Shown: positions 1 to 5,114 of the stretch, one piece after another
Layout of the letters: the number at the start of each line of letters is the position of its first letter
Position numbering within the stretch: the first letter of the stretch is position 1
Source: Sphingomonadales bacterium
GTDB taxonomy: Bacteria > Pseudomonadota > Alphaproteobacteria > Sphingomonadales > Sphingomonadaceae
Length of the DNA stretch: 5,114 nucleotides
Assembly: GCA_013298745.1 (NCBI GenBank)
Contig: JAAFIT010000141.1
Coordinates: forward strand, 1,515-6,628
Direction of reading: 5' to 3'
Program-made: the position numbers and the translations under genes
Notes under the pieces: generated by a model
Told to the model about the DNA's origin: nothing
What the model saw: only the letters and a program-made list of their open reading frames with translations
Database searches by the model: none

Positions 1-129
1 CGTGCTGTCAGCACCCGACAGGCTGGCCCGCGTCGAACCCGTCGCTCGCGCCAGCGCGTCGAGCGCAAGGTTCCAGCCGCCCGCGACGAATGGCGCGTCC
101 AGAAAACGTTGCTCAAGCCCCTCAAGCAT
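1..129 (-). CDS. N-terminal part of a probable LuxR-family HTH regulator (cut by window edge)
   Basis: Reading leftward from the ATG at 127-129, the frame stays open for all 43 codons to the window edge. The peptide begins MLEGLEQRFLDAPFVAGGWN and continues with LALDALARATGSTRASLSGADST. The pattern of a short helix, a W near residue 19 and then LDALARATGS resembles the amino end of sphingomonad regulators that carry a sensor-like domain followed by a C-terminal LuxR-type helix-turn-helix. The DNA-binding part would lie outside the window, so the family is an inference. ATG is preferred because the only in-frame alternative before an upstream stop is a TTG further out. No clear Shine-Dalgarno sequence precedes it. 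The gene is divergent from the PEPxxWA-CTERM gene and shares its 222-bp control region, which suggests that it regulates that gene, itself, or both. That a real gene starts here is fairly safe; the LuxR label is moderate. Confidence 0.6.
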   Translation of the reverse strand, partial: MLEGLEQRFLDAPFVAGGWNLALDALARATGSTRASLSGADST

Positions 130-130
130 C

Positions 131-166
131 GCGCTACTTAAAGCGCTGACATTGCCAATAAGCAAT
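131..166. repeat. Two adjacent short dyads with 5-6-5 geometry
   Basis: GCGCT (131-135) and AGCGC (142-146) flank a 6-base spacer. ATTGC (151-155) and GCAAT (162-166) flank another 6-base spacer. The two dyads have different sequences but the same geometry, and their centres are exactly 20 bp apart, about two helical turns. They overlap the possible -10 and -35 elements of the minus-strand gene. They could be operator sites, but arms this short also occur by chance. Confidence 0.25.
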
Positions 167-198
167 ATTCAATTTTGGGTTCGAACAGGCCGATGTCG

Positions 199-216
199 AT
201 CCCCTGATCAGGGGAT
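199..216. promoter_or_regulatory. Perfect 18-bp palindrome, candidate operator
   Basis: ATCCCCTGATCAGGGGAT is identical to its reverse complement over all 18 positions, and symmetry breaks at 198/217. It lies 69 bp upstream of the minus-strand start codon and 135 bp upstream of the plus-strand start codon. LuxR/NarL-type regulators bind as dimers to dyads of about this length. The adjacent divergent gene is a probable LuxR-family regulator, so this is its best candidate binding site. That pairing is inference. The centre, TGATCA, contains a GATC. It lacks a loop and a T-tract, so it is not a terminator. Confidence 0.6.
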
Positions 217-336
217 GCGACCGGGCGCGGTTTGTTGCACCGAATCGCCATGATCTGCCGGCGATCGCGCCTGCGCCGGTCATGGGGGAAACACTGCGCC
301 CGGTGCCGGCATCGCCACCACGCAGGGCGCTGCAAC

Positions 337-344
337 AGGAGAGG
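337..344 (+). promoter_or_regulatory. Strong ribosome binding site
   Basis: AGGAGAGG ends 7 bases before the ATG at 352. It is the best Shine-Dalgarno sequence in the window. It decides the start of the PEPxxWA-CTERM gene against the in-frame TTG at 232, whose extra 40 residues are Arg/Cys-rich and unlike a signal peptide. Confidence 0.85.
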
Positions 345-351
345 CAATCTG

Positions 352-1425
352 ATGAAAGGACAAGTGATTCTGGCGACGCTCCTGCTCGGTGCGGTCGCGC
401 CGGCCCAGGCGTTGACGACGACCCGTTCGATCACGCTCGCCATGGATGTCGATACGAAATTCACCTATTCGCCGTTCTTCGCCTATGAAGGCGACAGCTT
501 CTACGGCACCGCGACGGCGGCGCCCGCGGGGCGTCCGATGACCCATTCCTATGCCGGGTACGCCGGCAACAAATCCTATTATGATTCCTATGCCCAGCAG
601 CGTTGCTTCGAGCTCAACCAGTCGGGAGTCAATTGCTTCAGCGACATTTTTGCGCTGACCAGCACCGCCACCGCCTATGCGACAGCGAGCCTTTCAACGG
701 GGGTGATGAAGGCCGCGTCCCAGAATTTCATCGACATGGAAGCGCCCGATTTTCTGCCGCAGAGCACCAGCGCCGCGAGCTATGTCGGCGCGCTCGCCGT
801 TGACAAGATCACCTTCAACGGCATCGCGCAGGGAAGCCAGGCGGTCGTCAGAATCACCAACTATGCATCGCTGACGATCACGTCGGACGTCTTTCTGGAC
901 GATCCCTATGACGCGCAACTCTTCCGCAGCAGCTTTTCCTATACCAGCAGCTCGCTCTTTTATGAAAACGAAGCGGCGCTGCGTTCGACGCGGCCGACAA
1001 CCAAATTTGCCTCGTCATGGCGGGTGTGCAGCGATTCCGAGATTGCCGATGCCTGCGGCGCCAATACGCTGGCGAACGGCTATCTGACCACGTCGAGCCT
1101 GTATTTTGTTGATAGCGACGATATTCTGTTTATCCAAAACGATCTCGAAATGCTCAACCGGATCGATGTGAGCTTTCCAGGCTATACCTTCGGCGATCGC
1201 GCCATCCTCAGACAGAAGCACAATTTTGCCAATTCGGCTTACACGATGATCGAAATGCTGACCCCCGGCACCAGCTACACCAGTGAATTCGGCGGTCTCT
1301 ACCCAACGTCGATCCCCAGCCCGGTTCCCGAACCCGGCAACTGGGCGATGCTGATCGCCGGCTTCGGCCTTGTCGGCAGTGCAATGCGCCGTCGCCGCCC
1401 TGGGCTTCGCAGGGGCGCTGCCTGA
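352..1425 (+). CDS. Secreted PEPxxWA-CTERM sorting domain protein
   Basis: This 357-residue protein is probably exported, processed and held at or released from the cell envelope. Residues 1-20 form a signal peptide ending AQA, with a likely cut before LTTT. The mature body (about 21-320) is rich in Ser, Thr, Tyr, Ala and Asn and looks mainly beta-structured. I recognise no domain in it. It has four cysteines (85, 95, 226, 235), whose 85/95 and 226/235 spacing would suit two local disulfides. The C-terminus has the three-part sorting signal: PEPGNWA (326-332), a short hydrophobic segment MLIAGFGLVGSAM (333-345) and RRRR (346-349), followed by PGLRRGAA. This is the PEPxxWA variant of the PEP-CTERM signal, which is processed by exosortase-type membrane proteases and common in sphingomonads. 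No exosortase is present here. The gene is divergent from a probable LuxR-type regulator with an 18-bp palindrome between them. The sorting class is secure; the function of the body is unknown. Confidence 0.92.
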   Translation: MKGQVILATLLLGAVAPAQALTTTRSITLAMDVDTKFTYSPFFAYEGDSFYGTATAAPAGRPMTHSYAGYAGNKSYYDSYAQQRCFELNQSGVNCFSDIFALTSTATAYATASLSTGVMKAASQNFIDMEAPDFLPQSTSAASYVGALAVDKITFNGIAQGSQAVVRITNYASLTITSDVFLDDPYDAQLFRSSFSYTSSSLFYENEAALRSTRPTTKFASSWRVCSDSEIADACGANTLANGYLTTSSLYFVDSDDILFIQNDLEMLNRIDVSFPGYTFGDRAILRQKHNFANSAYTMIEMLTPGTSYTSEFGGLYPTSIPSPVPEPGNWAMLIAGFGLVGSAMRRRRPGLRRGAA

Positions 1426-1438
1426 AGCCGCGGCTTCA
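1423..1438. terminator. 16-bp palindrome bounded by two convergent stop codons; possible bidirectional terminator
   Basis: TGAAGCCGCGGCTTCA is a perfect palindrome. Its first three bases are the TGA of the plus-strand PEPxxWA-CTERM gene. Its last three, read on the minus strand, are the TGA of the ABC-F gene. Only 10 bp separate the two coding regions. As RNA it could fold into a 6-bp stem with a CGCG loop from either direction. Neither side has a clear U-tract, so it would be a weak intrinsic terminator, or it may simply slow convergent polymerases. Confidence 0.45.
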
Positions 1439-3307
1439 AGCCGTTTCCAGCGCCTCGCTCGCTGCCAGCCACGCGGCTTCGCTGGCGGCGAGCGCCTTTT
1501 CGGCTTCGCCGCGCAGCCGCATCAGGTCCCTGGCCGGGCGGTGGCGATCGGAAGCGTTGGCGGTTTTCGGGTCGGCCAGAGCGCGGTCGAGTTCGGCGAT
1601 GCGGGCGGTGAGCCGGGCGTTTTCGGCTTCGGCGTCCTTGATGGTCTTGCGCAGGGTTGCGGTGGCTTCGCGGGCGGCGGCGGCGGCCTTCCTATCGTCC
1701 TTCTTGTTGCCGCTGCCCTTTTTGCTGCCTTCGGGGGCGGCTGGTCCCTTGCCCAAGATAGTGTCGGTATAATCGTCGAGCGAGCCGGCGAATTCCTTGG
1801 CGCGGCCGGCATCGACGAGGACCAGCCGGTCGGCGCTGGCTTCGATCATGTGCCGATCGTGGCTGACGACGACGACGGCGCCTTCATAGTCGTTGAGCGC
1901 CTGAACAAGCGCTTCGCGGGTATCGACATCGAGGTGGTTGGTCGGCTCATCGAGGATGAGCAGGTGCGGCGCGTCGCGGGTGATCAGCGCCAGCGCGAGG
2001 CGGGCCTTTTCGCCGCCGGACATCTTGCCGACCTTTTGCTCCGCCATCGGCCCCGAAAAGCCGAAGCGGCCGAGCTGGGCGCGCACCTGCGACGGGTTGG
2101 CGCCCTTCATCAGCCGGCTCATATGTTCGAGCGGGGTATCGTCGCTATCGAGCTCTTCGACCTGATATTGGGTGAAATAGCCGACGCGCAGCTTGCCGGG
2201 GGCGGCCACGGCGCCTTCCATGGCCTTCAACTGGCCCGACAGCAGCCGGGCGAGCGTCGTCTTGCCATTGCCGTTACGGCCAAGCAGCGCCAGCCGGTCA
2301 TCGGGATCGAGCCGCAGATCGATCTGGCTGAGCACCGGCACGGCGTTGTAACCGACCGAGGCATGTTCGATCATCACCAGCGGCGGTTTGAGCGGCGGCG
2401 GCGACGGGAAATTGAACACGAGCGTCGGATCGGTGACGGCTTCGGCGATCGGCTGCATCTTGGCGAGGGCCTTTTGCCGCGATTGCGCCTGTTTGGCGGT
2501 GGAAGCGCGAGCGCTGTTGCGCGCCACATAGTCCTGCAGCTTGGCGCGTTGCGCCGCCTGGGCTTCACGGGCGCTTGCCAGTTGCGCCAGCCGCTCGGCA
2601 CGCTGGCGTTCGAAATCATCATAGCCGCCAGGGTAAAGCGTGATCTTGCCCTGTTCGAGATGCAGGATCGAATCGACGACATTGTTGAGCAGATCGCGTT
2701 CGTGGCTGATGACGACGATGGTGGCGCGATAGGTTTTGAGGAAGCTCTCGAGCCACATCGTCGCTTCGAGATCGAGGTGGTTCGACGGCTCATCGAGCAG
2801 CAGCAGATCGGGCTGCGAGAACAGCAGCGCGGCCAGCGCAACACGCATCCGCCAGCCGCCCGAATAGCTGTCGAGCGGCCGATGCTGCGCCGCCTCGTCA
2901 AAGCCTAGGCCGACGAGGATGCGGCTGGCACGGGCGGCGGCGGTATAGGCATCGATGGCGATCAGCCGCTCGTGGATTTCGGCGAGGCGGTGGAGATCGG
3001 TGACGCCGGCCTCCTCCTCGGCCATCAGCGCGGCGCGCTCGACATCGGCGGCCAGCACGGTTTCGAACGGCGTGCCCTGCCCCGCCGGCGCTTCCTGCGC
3101 GACATAGCCGAGGCGCGCCGACTTGGGCATCTCCACGCTGCCACTATCGGGATCGAGCGTGCCGGCGATGACCTTCATCAACGTCGATTTGCCGGCGCCA
3201 TTACGACCGATCAGCCCGATGCGGCCCCGCGGCGGCAGCGTCGCGGTAGCGCTATCAAGGATGGTCCGGCCGCCGAGGCGGACGGTGACGTTGTTCATGG
3301 TCAGCAT
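1436..3307 (-). CDS. ABC-F family ATP-binding protein, YheS-like
   Basis: This 623-residue cytoplasmic protein has two ATP-binding domains and no membrane segment, the hallmark of ABC-F proteins. These bind the ribosome near the E site and modulate translation; some give antibiotic protection. Domain 1 has Walker A GRNGAGKST (34-42), signature SGGW (149-152) and Walker B LLLLDEPSNHLD (168-179). A charged interdomain linker spans about 218-300, with the family-typical AKQAQSR at 271-277. Domain 2 has Walker A GRNGNGKTT (343-351), signature SGGEKAR (430-436), Walker B LLILDEPTNHLD (449-460) and switch histidine SHD (482-484). A Lys/Ala-rich stretch and a predicted coiled coil (about 530-620) end the protein. 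The linker, the SGGWRMR motif and the length (E. coli YheS is about 637 residues) point to YheS over Uup or EttA. The start MLTMNNVTVRLGGRTILD matches the family; upstream codons in frame overlap the preceding gene in another frame. No good ribosome binding site precedes the ATG, and the ATG at 3298 is an alternative. The precise cellular role is not known from sequence. Confidence 0.95.
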   Translation of the reverse strand: MLTMNNVTVRLGGRTILDSATATLPPRGRIGLIGRNGAGKSTLMKVIAGTLDPDSGSVEMPKSARLGYVAQEAPAGQGTPFETVLAADVERAALMAEEEAGVTDLHRLAEIHERLIAIDAYTAAARASRILVGLGFDEAAQHRPLDSYSGGWRMRVALAALLFSQPDLLLLDEPSNHLDLEATMWLESFLKTYRATIVVISHERDLLNNVVDSILHLEQGKITLYPGGYDDFERQRAERLAQLASAREAQAAQRAKLQDYVARNSARASTAKQAQSRQKALAKMQPIAEAVTDPTLVFNFPSPPPLKPPLVMIEHASVGYNAVPVLSQIDLRLDPDDRLALLGRNGNGKTTLARLLSGQLKAMEGAVAAPGKLRVGYFTQYQVEELDSDDTPLEHMSRLMKGANPSQVRAQLGRFGFSGPMAEQKVGKMSGGEKARLALALITRDAPHLLILDEPTNHLDVDTREALVQALNDYEGAVVVVSHDRHMIEASADRLVLVDAGRAKEFAGSLDDYTDTILGKGPAAPEGSKKGSGNKKDDRKAAAAAREATATLRKTIKDAEAENARLTARIAELDRALADPKTANASDRHRPARDLMRLRGEAEKALAASEAAWLAASEALETA

Positions 3308-3354
3308 GCAGGCGCCGTAGCATGGTGCAGCGCGGCGCGGAAGGGCGGCGGGCC

Positions 3355-3897
3355 TCAGCCGCGGCGGCACGCCCTCAGCATCGTGGTGACCTGGCCGGCA
3401 TCGAGCCGATAGACGCTCGACGCGCAGATCCGCCCTTGCGGGTCGATGACAATGCTGAACGGCAGCAGCAACTGGTAATCGCCGAGCGCGCGCAGGATGT
3501 CGGCAGGCGCGCCGGCAACGTGCAGGGCCGCGGTGCCCGGAACCGGATTGCGCGCCAGCCATCTGATCGCGCGGCTGCGGCTGTCAATCGCCGCGGTGAC
3601 GAACGACACGTCCGGATTGGCCGTCGCCAGCGCCGAAAGCCCGCGCAGTTCGACAAGGCACGGGCCGCACCACCAGGCCCAGAACGAGACCAGCGTCCAC
3701 CGGCCGCGCCAGGCATCAGTGGCAACCGGCGCTTTGGTGGCAAGATCGGTAAAGCGCGTCGCTGCAACCGGGGACGGATTGGTCGGAGGCGGTGCGGCCG
3801 CGACCAGAAACAGCAACACCCCGGCGCTGAACCAGCGCCGGGGTGTTGAATTGATCACCACGAGGCGACCAGCGAGCACGCGGCGTCGATGACGCAC
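3355..3897 (-). CDS. TlpA-like periplasmic thioredoxin-fold protein
   Basis: This is probably an exported thiol-disulfide oxidoreductase with a single thioredoxin fold. In the 180-residue longest form, a basic start leads to a hydrophobic segment (23-36), a signal peptide or anchor. A Pro-rich linker follows, then the fold with active site WCGPC (76-80). Probable cis-Pro is P146 in LLPFSIVIDPQGRI, typical of TlpA/ResA/CcmG-type proteins. Two further cysteines are C158 and C176. The start is uncertain. The coordinates give the longest frame (GTG at 3897). GTG at 3858 gives the neater signal peptide MINSTPRRWFSAGVLLFLVA and 167 residues. GTG at 3819 lies inside a large hairpin. None has a clear ribosome binding site, so translation may be coupled to the cytochrome c gene 18 bp upstream. 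The pairing suggests a role in keeping cytochrome haem-binding cysteines reduced or in another periplasmic redox task; this is inference. The ABC-F gene follows after 47 bp. Confidence 0.85.
   Translation of the reverse strand: MRHRRRVLAGRLVVINSTPRRWFSAGVLLFLVAAAPPPTNPSPVAATRFTDLATKAPVATDAWRGRWTLVSFWAWWCGPCLVELRGLSALATANPDVSFVTAAIDSRSRAIRWLARNPVPGTAALHVAGAPADILRALGDYQLLLPFSIVIDPQGRICASSVYRLDAGQVTTMLRACRRG
3814..3848 (-). terminator. Perfect 16-bp hairpin, possible terminator or attenuator after cytochrome c
   Basis: CAACACCCCGGCGCTG (3814-3829) and its exact reverse complement (3833-3848) flank a 3-base loop. On the minus strand the hairpin begins 67 bases after the cytochrome c stop codon and is followed by CTGTTTCTGG, a modest U-rich run. 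That would make a strong stem with a weak tail. It lies inside the start region of the TlpA-like frame, 7 bases after the GTG at 3858. It could therefore terminate cytochrome c transcripts, attenuate readthrough into the next gene, or control its translation. The plus-strand side has no T-tract. Confidence 0.55.
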
Positions 3898-3915
3898 ACG
3901 CGCACGGTCTGGTGC

Positions 3916-4293
3916 TTACTTCTTGGTGGCGAGGAAGGCGATGACGTCAGCGCGATCCTGCGGCTTCTTCAGGCCGGCGAAGGCCATCTTGGTGCCGGGC
4001 ATGAACTTCATCGGCGCTTCGAGATACTGGAACAGCACCGGAGCGGTCCAGGTCACGCCGCTCTTCTGGTTGGCGGCCGAATATTTGAAGCCCGGGACCG
4101 AGCCCGACTTGCGGCCAACGACGCCGTGCAGCGACGGGCCGACGCGGTTCACGCCCTTGTCGGTGACATGGCAGGTCTTGCACTGCGCGAACACCTTTTC
4201 GCCAGCGGCGGCGTTGCCGGCGGGCATCTGGGCAGCGGCAGGAGCGGCAGCGACGACAGTGAAAGCAGCAGCAACAAACAGTGACTTGATCAT
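3916..4293 (-). CDS. Class I cytochrome c, periplasmic (cytochrome c2 / mitochondrial type)
   Basis: This is a 125-residue soluble electron carrier of the respiratory chain, probably moving electrons from the bc1 complex to a terminal oxidase in the periplasm. Residues 1-21 are a signal peptide ending AAA before QMPAG. The single haem attachment site is CKTCH (38-42), with H42 as one haem iron ligand. [16 protein letters not shown] (49-64) is the conserved loop after the haem. The methionine ligand is M103 in PGTKMAFAG, which aligns with the PGTKM motif of mitochondrial cytochrome c. The C-terminal helix ends in LATKK. The length is normal for the family. GGGAA five bases before the ATG supports the start. 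A plausible promoter lies 36-64 bp upstream of the start codon. The TlpA-like gene starts shortly after the stop on the same strand. The identity is secure; the exact oxidase partner is not visible here. Confidence 0.96.
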   Translation of the reverse strand: MIKSLFVAAAFTVVAAAPAAAQMPAGNAAAGEKVFAQCKTCHVTDKGVNRVGPSLHGVVGRKSGSVPGFKYSAANQKSGVTWTAPVLFQYLEAPMKFMPGTKMAFAGLKKPQDRADVIAFLATKK

Positions 4294-4298
4294 GGCGG

Positions 4299-4303
4299 TT
4301 CCC
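4299..4303 (-). promoter_or_regulatory. Ribosome binding site of the cytochrome c gene
   Basis: On the minus strand GGGAA lies 5 bases before the ATG at 4291-4293. It is a moderate Shine-Dalgarno match at good spacing and confirms the start that gives the signal peptide. Confidence 0.6.
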
Positions 4304-4329
4304 GTAGTTGTTGTCCGGTGGACGCCGCT

Positions 4330-4357
4330 AAACTAGTGCGCGGCGCGACGCAATCAA
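4330..4357 (-). promoter_or_regulatory. Candidate promoter of the cytochrome c gene
   Basis: Read on the minus strand, TTGATT (4352-4357) and TAGTTT (4330-4335) are separated by 16 bases, a reasonable -35/-10 pair for a housekeeping sigma factor. Transcription would start near 4323, leaving a leader of about 30 bases containing the ribosome binding site. The 114-bp gap to the LysR stop codon supports an independent promoter here. Judged by eye only. Confidence 0.4.
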
Positions 4358-4407
4358 GAATGCAATGGTGTGACTTTGCGTCTCTGCGTCTGCGCGACAC
4401 CGAAGCG

Positions 4408-5114
4408 TCAGCCGAGCAGAAACTCGACCATCGCGCGCACCTTCGCCTGCCGCCATTGCGGTGTCGGCGCCATCAGCCAATAGGCGCGCGCGCTTGCCTC
4501 GGCGTCGCCCAGTTGCGTCACCCGCCCGGCGGCAAGATCGGCGGCGGCGAGCGTCATCGGCACGCGTGCCACGCCCAGGCCGGCCGCGGCGGCATCGATG
4601 GCGAGGCCGGCATCGGCAACCGTGAGGCCCGGCGCTTCAGGATCTCCCGGATGGGCGATGCGCGGCGCGTCGCTGGCGGCACCGGCCACTGTTACCAATG
4701 TCTCCGGCCCCAGCGGCTTGCCGTGAATACCCTCTTCCGTCGGCTCGACACAGAAAACGATGGCGAGATCGAGATTGGCCTGGGTGAAATCGGGCGCCAC
4801 ATCAGATCGGAAGAGCGCGGCGCAGCGTCGCTGGCGGCGATAACGAAGCGCACATCGGGGTGCGCCGCCGCATAGGTCGCCAGTCGGGCGCTGAGCCATT
4901 TCGCCGTCAGGTCGCGTGGCGCGGCAATGGTCAACACTTTCGAGCTTTGGCCGTCCTGCAGGATGCGCACCGATTCCTCGAACTCCAGAAACCCGGCGCG
5001 CAACGCCGGCAGCGCCCGCTCCGCCTCGGGCGTCAGTTCGAGGTTACGGGTCATGCGCTTGAACAGCACCACCCCCAGCGTGTCCTCGAGCGCGCGGATC
5101 TGCTGGCCGACCGC
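4408..5114 (-). pseudogene. LysR-family regulator (GcvA-like), frame-broken by a probable adapter insertion; 5' end outside window
   Basis: Reading leftward from 5114, the frame gives AVGQQIRALEDTLGVVLFKR, the second half of a LysR winged helix-turn-helix. It continues through LELTPEAERALPALRAG into the effector-binding domain as far as HPDVRFVIAASD. It then loses sense. The adjacent frame takes over at DVAPDFTQANLDLAIVF and runs to the stop at 4408-4410, through the conserved AIDAAAAGLGVA near the C-terminus. Deleting 26 bases (4804-4829) joins AAS to DVAPDF in frame and gives 226 residues to the stop, with spacing that matches other LysR proteins (SDxxxDFxxxxxDLAI). The break coincides with an Illumina adapter stem, so the gene is probably intact in the organism. 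After repair the effector domain still looks about 20-30 residues shorter than usual. The initiator codon and first DNA-binding helices are beyond the right edge. The target is unknown; LysR regulators often control a divergent neighbour, which would lie outside the window. Confidence 0.88.
4804..4829. other. Probable residual Illumina adapter and assembly join inside the LysR gene
   Basis: Positions 4804-4816 read AGATCGGAAGAGC, identical to the 13-base stem shared by Illumina TruSeq adapters. The match continues one base further (4817 G) with the read-1 adapter. The 26-base segment to 4829 is the length whose removal restores the LysR frame. On the minus strand the adapter is directly followed by correct LysR coding sequence, as expected if an untrimmed read end was built into the contig. 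Confidence 0.85.

Larger units (their letters stand above)
130..351. promoter_or_regulatory. Divergent intergenic control region
   Basis: These 222 bp separate two divergently oriented genes and must hold both promoters. Positions 150-180 are AT-rich compared with the GC-rich surroundings. A possible promoter for the minus-strand gene reads TTGCTT (160-165), a 17-bp spacer, then TTTAAG (137-142). It would place the transcript start almost at the ATG, giving a leaderless or very short leader. I see no convincing -35/-10 pair for the plus-strand gene. That would fit a promoter that needs an activator, for which the 18-bp palindrome at 199-216 is the natural site. An imperfect dyad, CCGGCG (258-263) with CGCCGG (274-279), lies further downstream in the leader. 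Confidence 0.5.

Noticed and set aside
242..246. GAATC, a possible CcrM (GANTC) methylation site in the PEPxxWA-CTERM leader
   Set aside because: A single five-base site with degenerate centre is expected by chance and does not by itself suggest cell-cycle control.
258..279. CCGGCG/CGCCGG dyad with a GCGATCGC palindrome between the arms
   Set aside because: It has short arms in very GC-rich sequence and no supporting context; likely chance.
232..351. In-frame TTG start 40 codons upstream of the PEPxxWA-CTERM gene
   Set aside because: It has no ribosome binding site and would put an Arg/Cys-rich stretch before a clear signal peptide. AGGAGAGG supports the ATG at 352.
138..464. Minus-strand open frame of 108 codons across the intergenic region
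   Set aside because: It overlaps the start of the PEPxxWA-CTERM gene antisense and covers the palindrome. Its protein is Arg-rich without domain features.
1370..2908. A 512-codon open frame on the plus strand
   Set aside because: It lies antisense to the ABC-F gene, whose motifs are all intact on the other strand. Long antisense frames are common in GC-rich genes, and the translation shows no recognisable domain.
3308..3562. Upstream extension of the ABC-F frame by 85 codons
   Set aside because: It overlaps the TlpA-like gene in another frame, and the family starts at the MLTMNNVTVRLGGR segment.
4377..4392. Two tandem copies of TGCGTCT(C/G) downstream of the LysR gene
   Set aside because: Only two short copies, no stem with a T-tract and no sign of a larger repeat array.
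4408..5114. Programmed frameshift or genuine pseudogene in the LysR gene
   Set aside because: The break coincides with an adapter sequence and is repaired by removing it. No slippery sequence is seen, and the rest of the gene has no other damage.

Overview
The window is a GC-rich stretch of an alphaproteobacterial chromosome, most likely from a sphingomonad (Sphingomonadales). The main clue is a secreted protein with a C-terminal PEPxxWA motif, a hydrophobic segment and an RRRR cluster, a sorting signal typical of that order. The cytochrome c, the YheS-like ABC-F ATPase, the GcvA-like LysR regulator and the codon usage fit the same assignment. No tRNA, rRNA, CRISPR array, transposase or integrase was seen.

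Layout, left to right. Positions 1-129 (minus strand) hold the first 43 codons of a gene that runs off the left edge, probably a LuxR-type helix-turn-helix regulator. A 222-bp divergent intergenic region follows. It contains a perfect 18-bp palindrome, ATCCCCTGATCAGGGGAT, which is a good candidate operator. On the plus strand comes a 357-residue exported PEPxxWA-CTERM protein (352-1425) with a strong ribosome binding site. Its stop codon and that of the convergent ABC-F gene form the two ends of one perfect 16-bp palindrome (1423-1438). Everything to the right is on the minus strand: a 623-residue YheS-like ABC-F ATPase (1436-3307), a periplasmic TlpA-like thioredoxin-fold protein (3355-3897), a class I cytochrome c (3916-4293) and a LysR regulator cut by the right edge (4408-5114).

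How the genes may work together. The first half looks like a regulator and a secreted target sharing one control region. The cytochrome c and TlpA-like genes are 18 bp apart and both products are periplasmic, so they may be co-transcribed. A 16-bp perfect hairpin lies in the start region of the TlpA-like gene and could terminate or attenuate transcription coming from the cytochrome gene. The ABC-F gene follows 47 bp later but acts in the cytoplasm on ribosomes.

The most important observation concerns data quality. The LysR reading frame is broken exactly where the sequence contains AGATCGGAAGAGC, the common Illumina adapter stem (4804-4816). Removing 26 bases (4804-4829) restores a continuous LysR protein. 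The apparent pseudogene is therefore most likely an assembly artefact and not a biological mutation.
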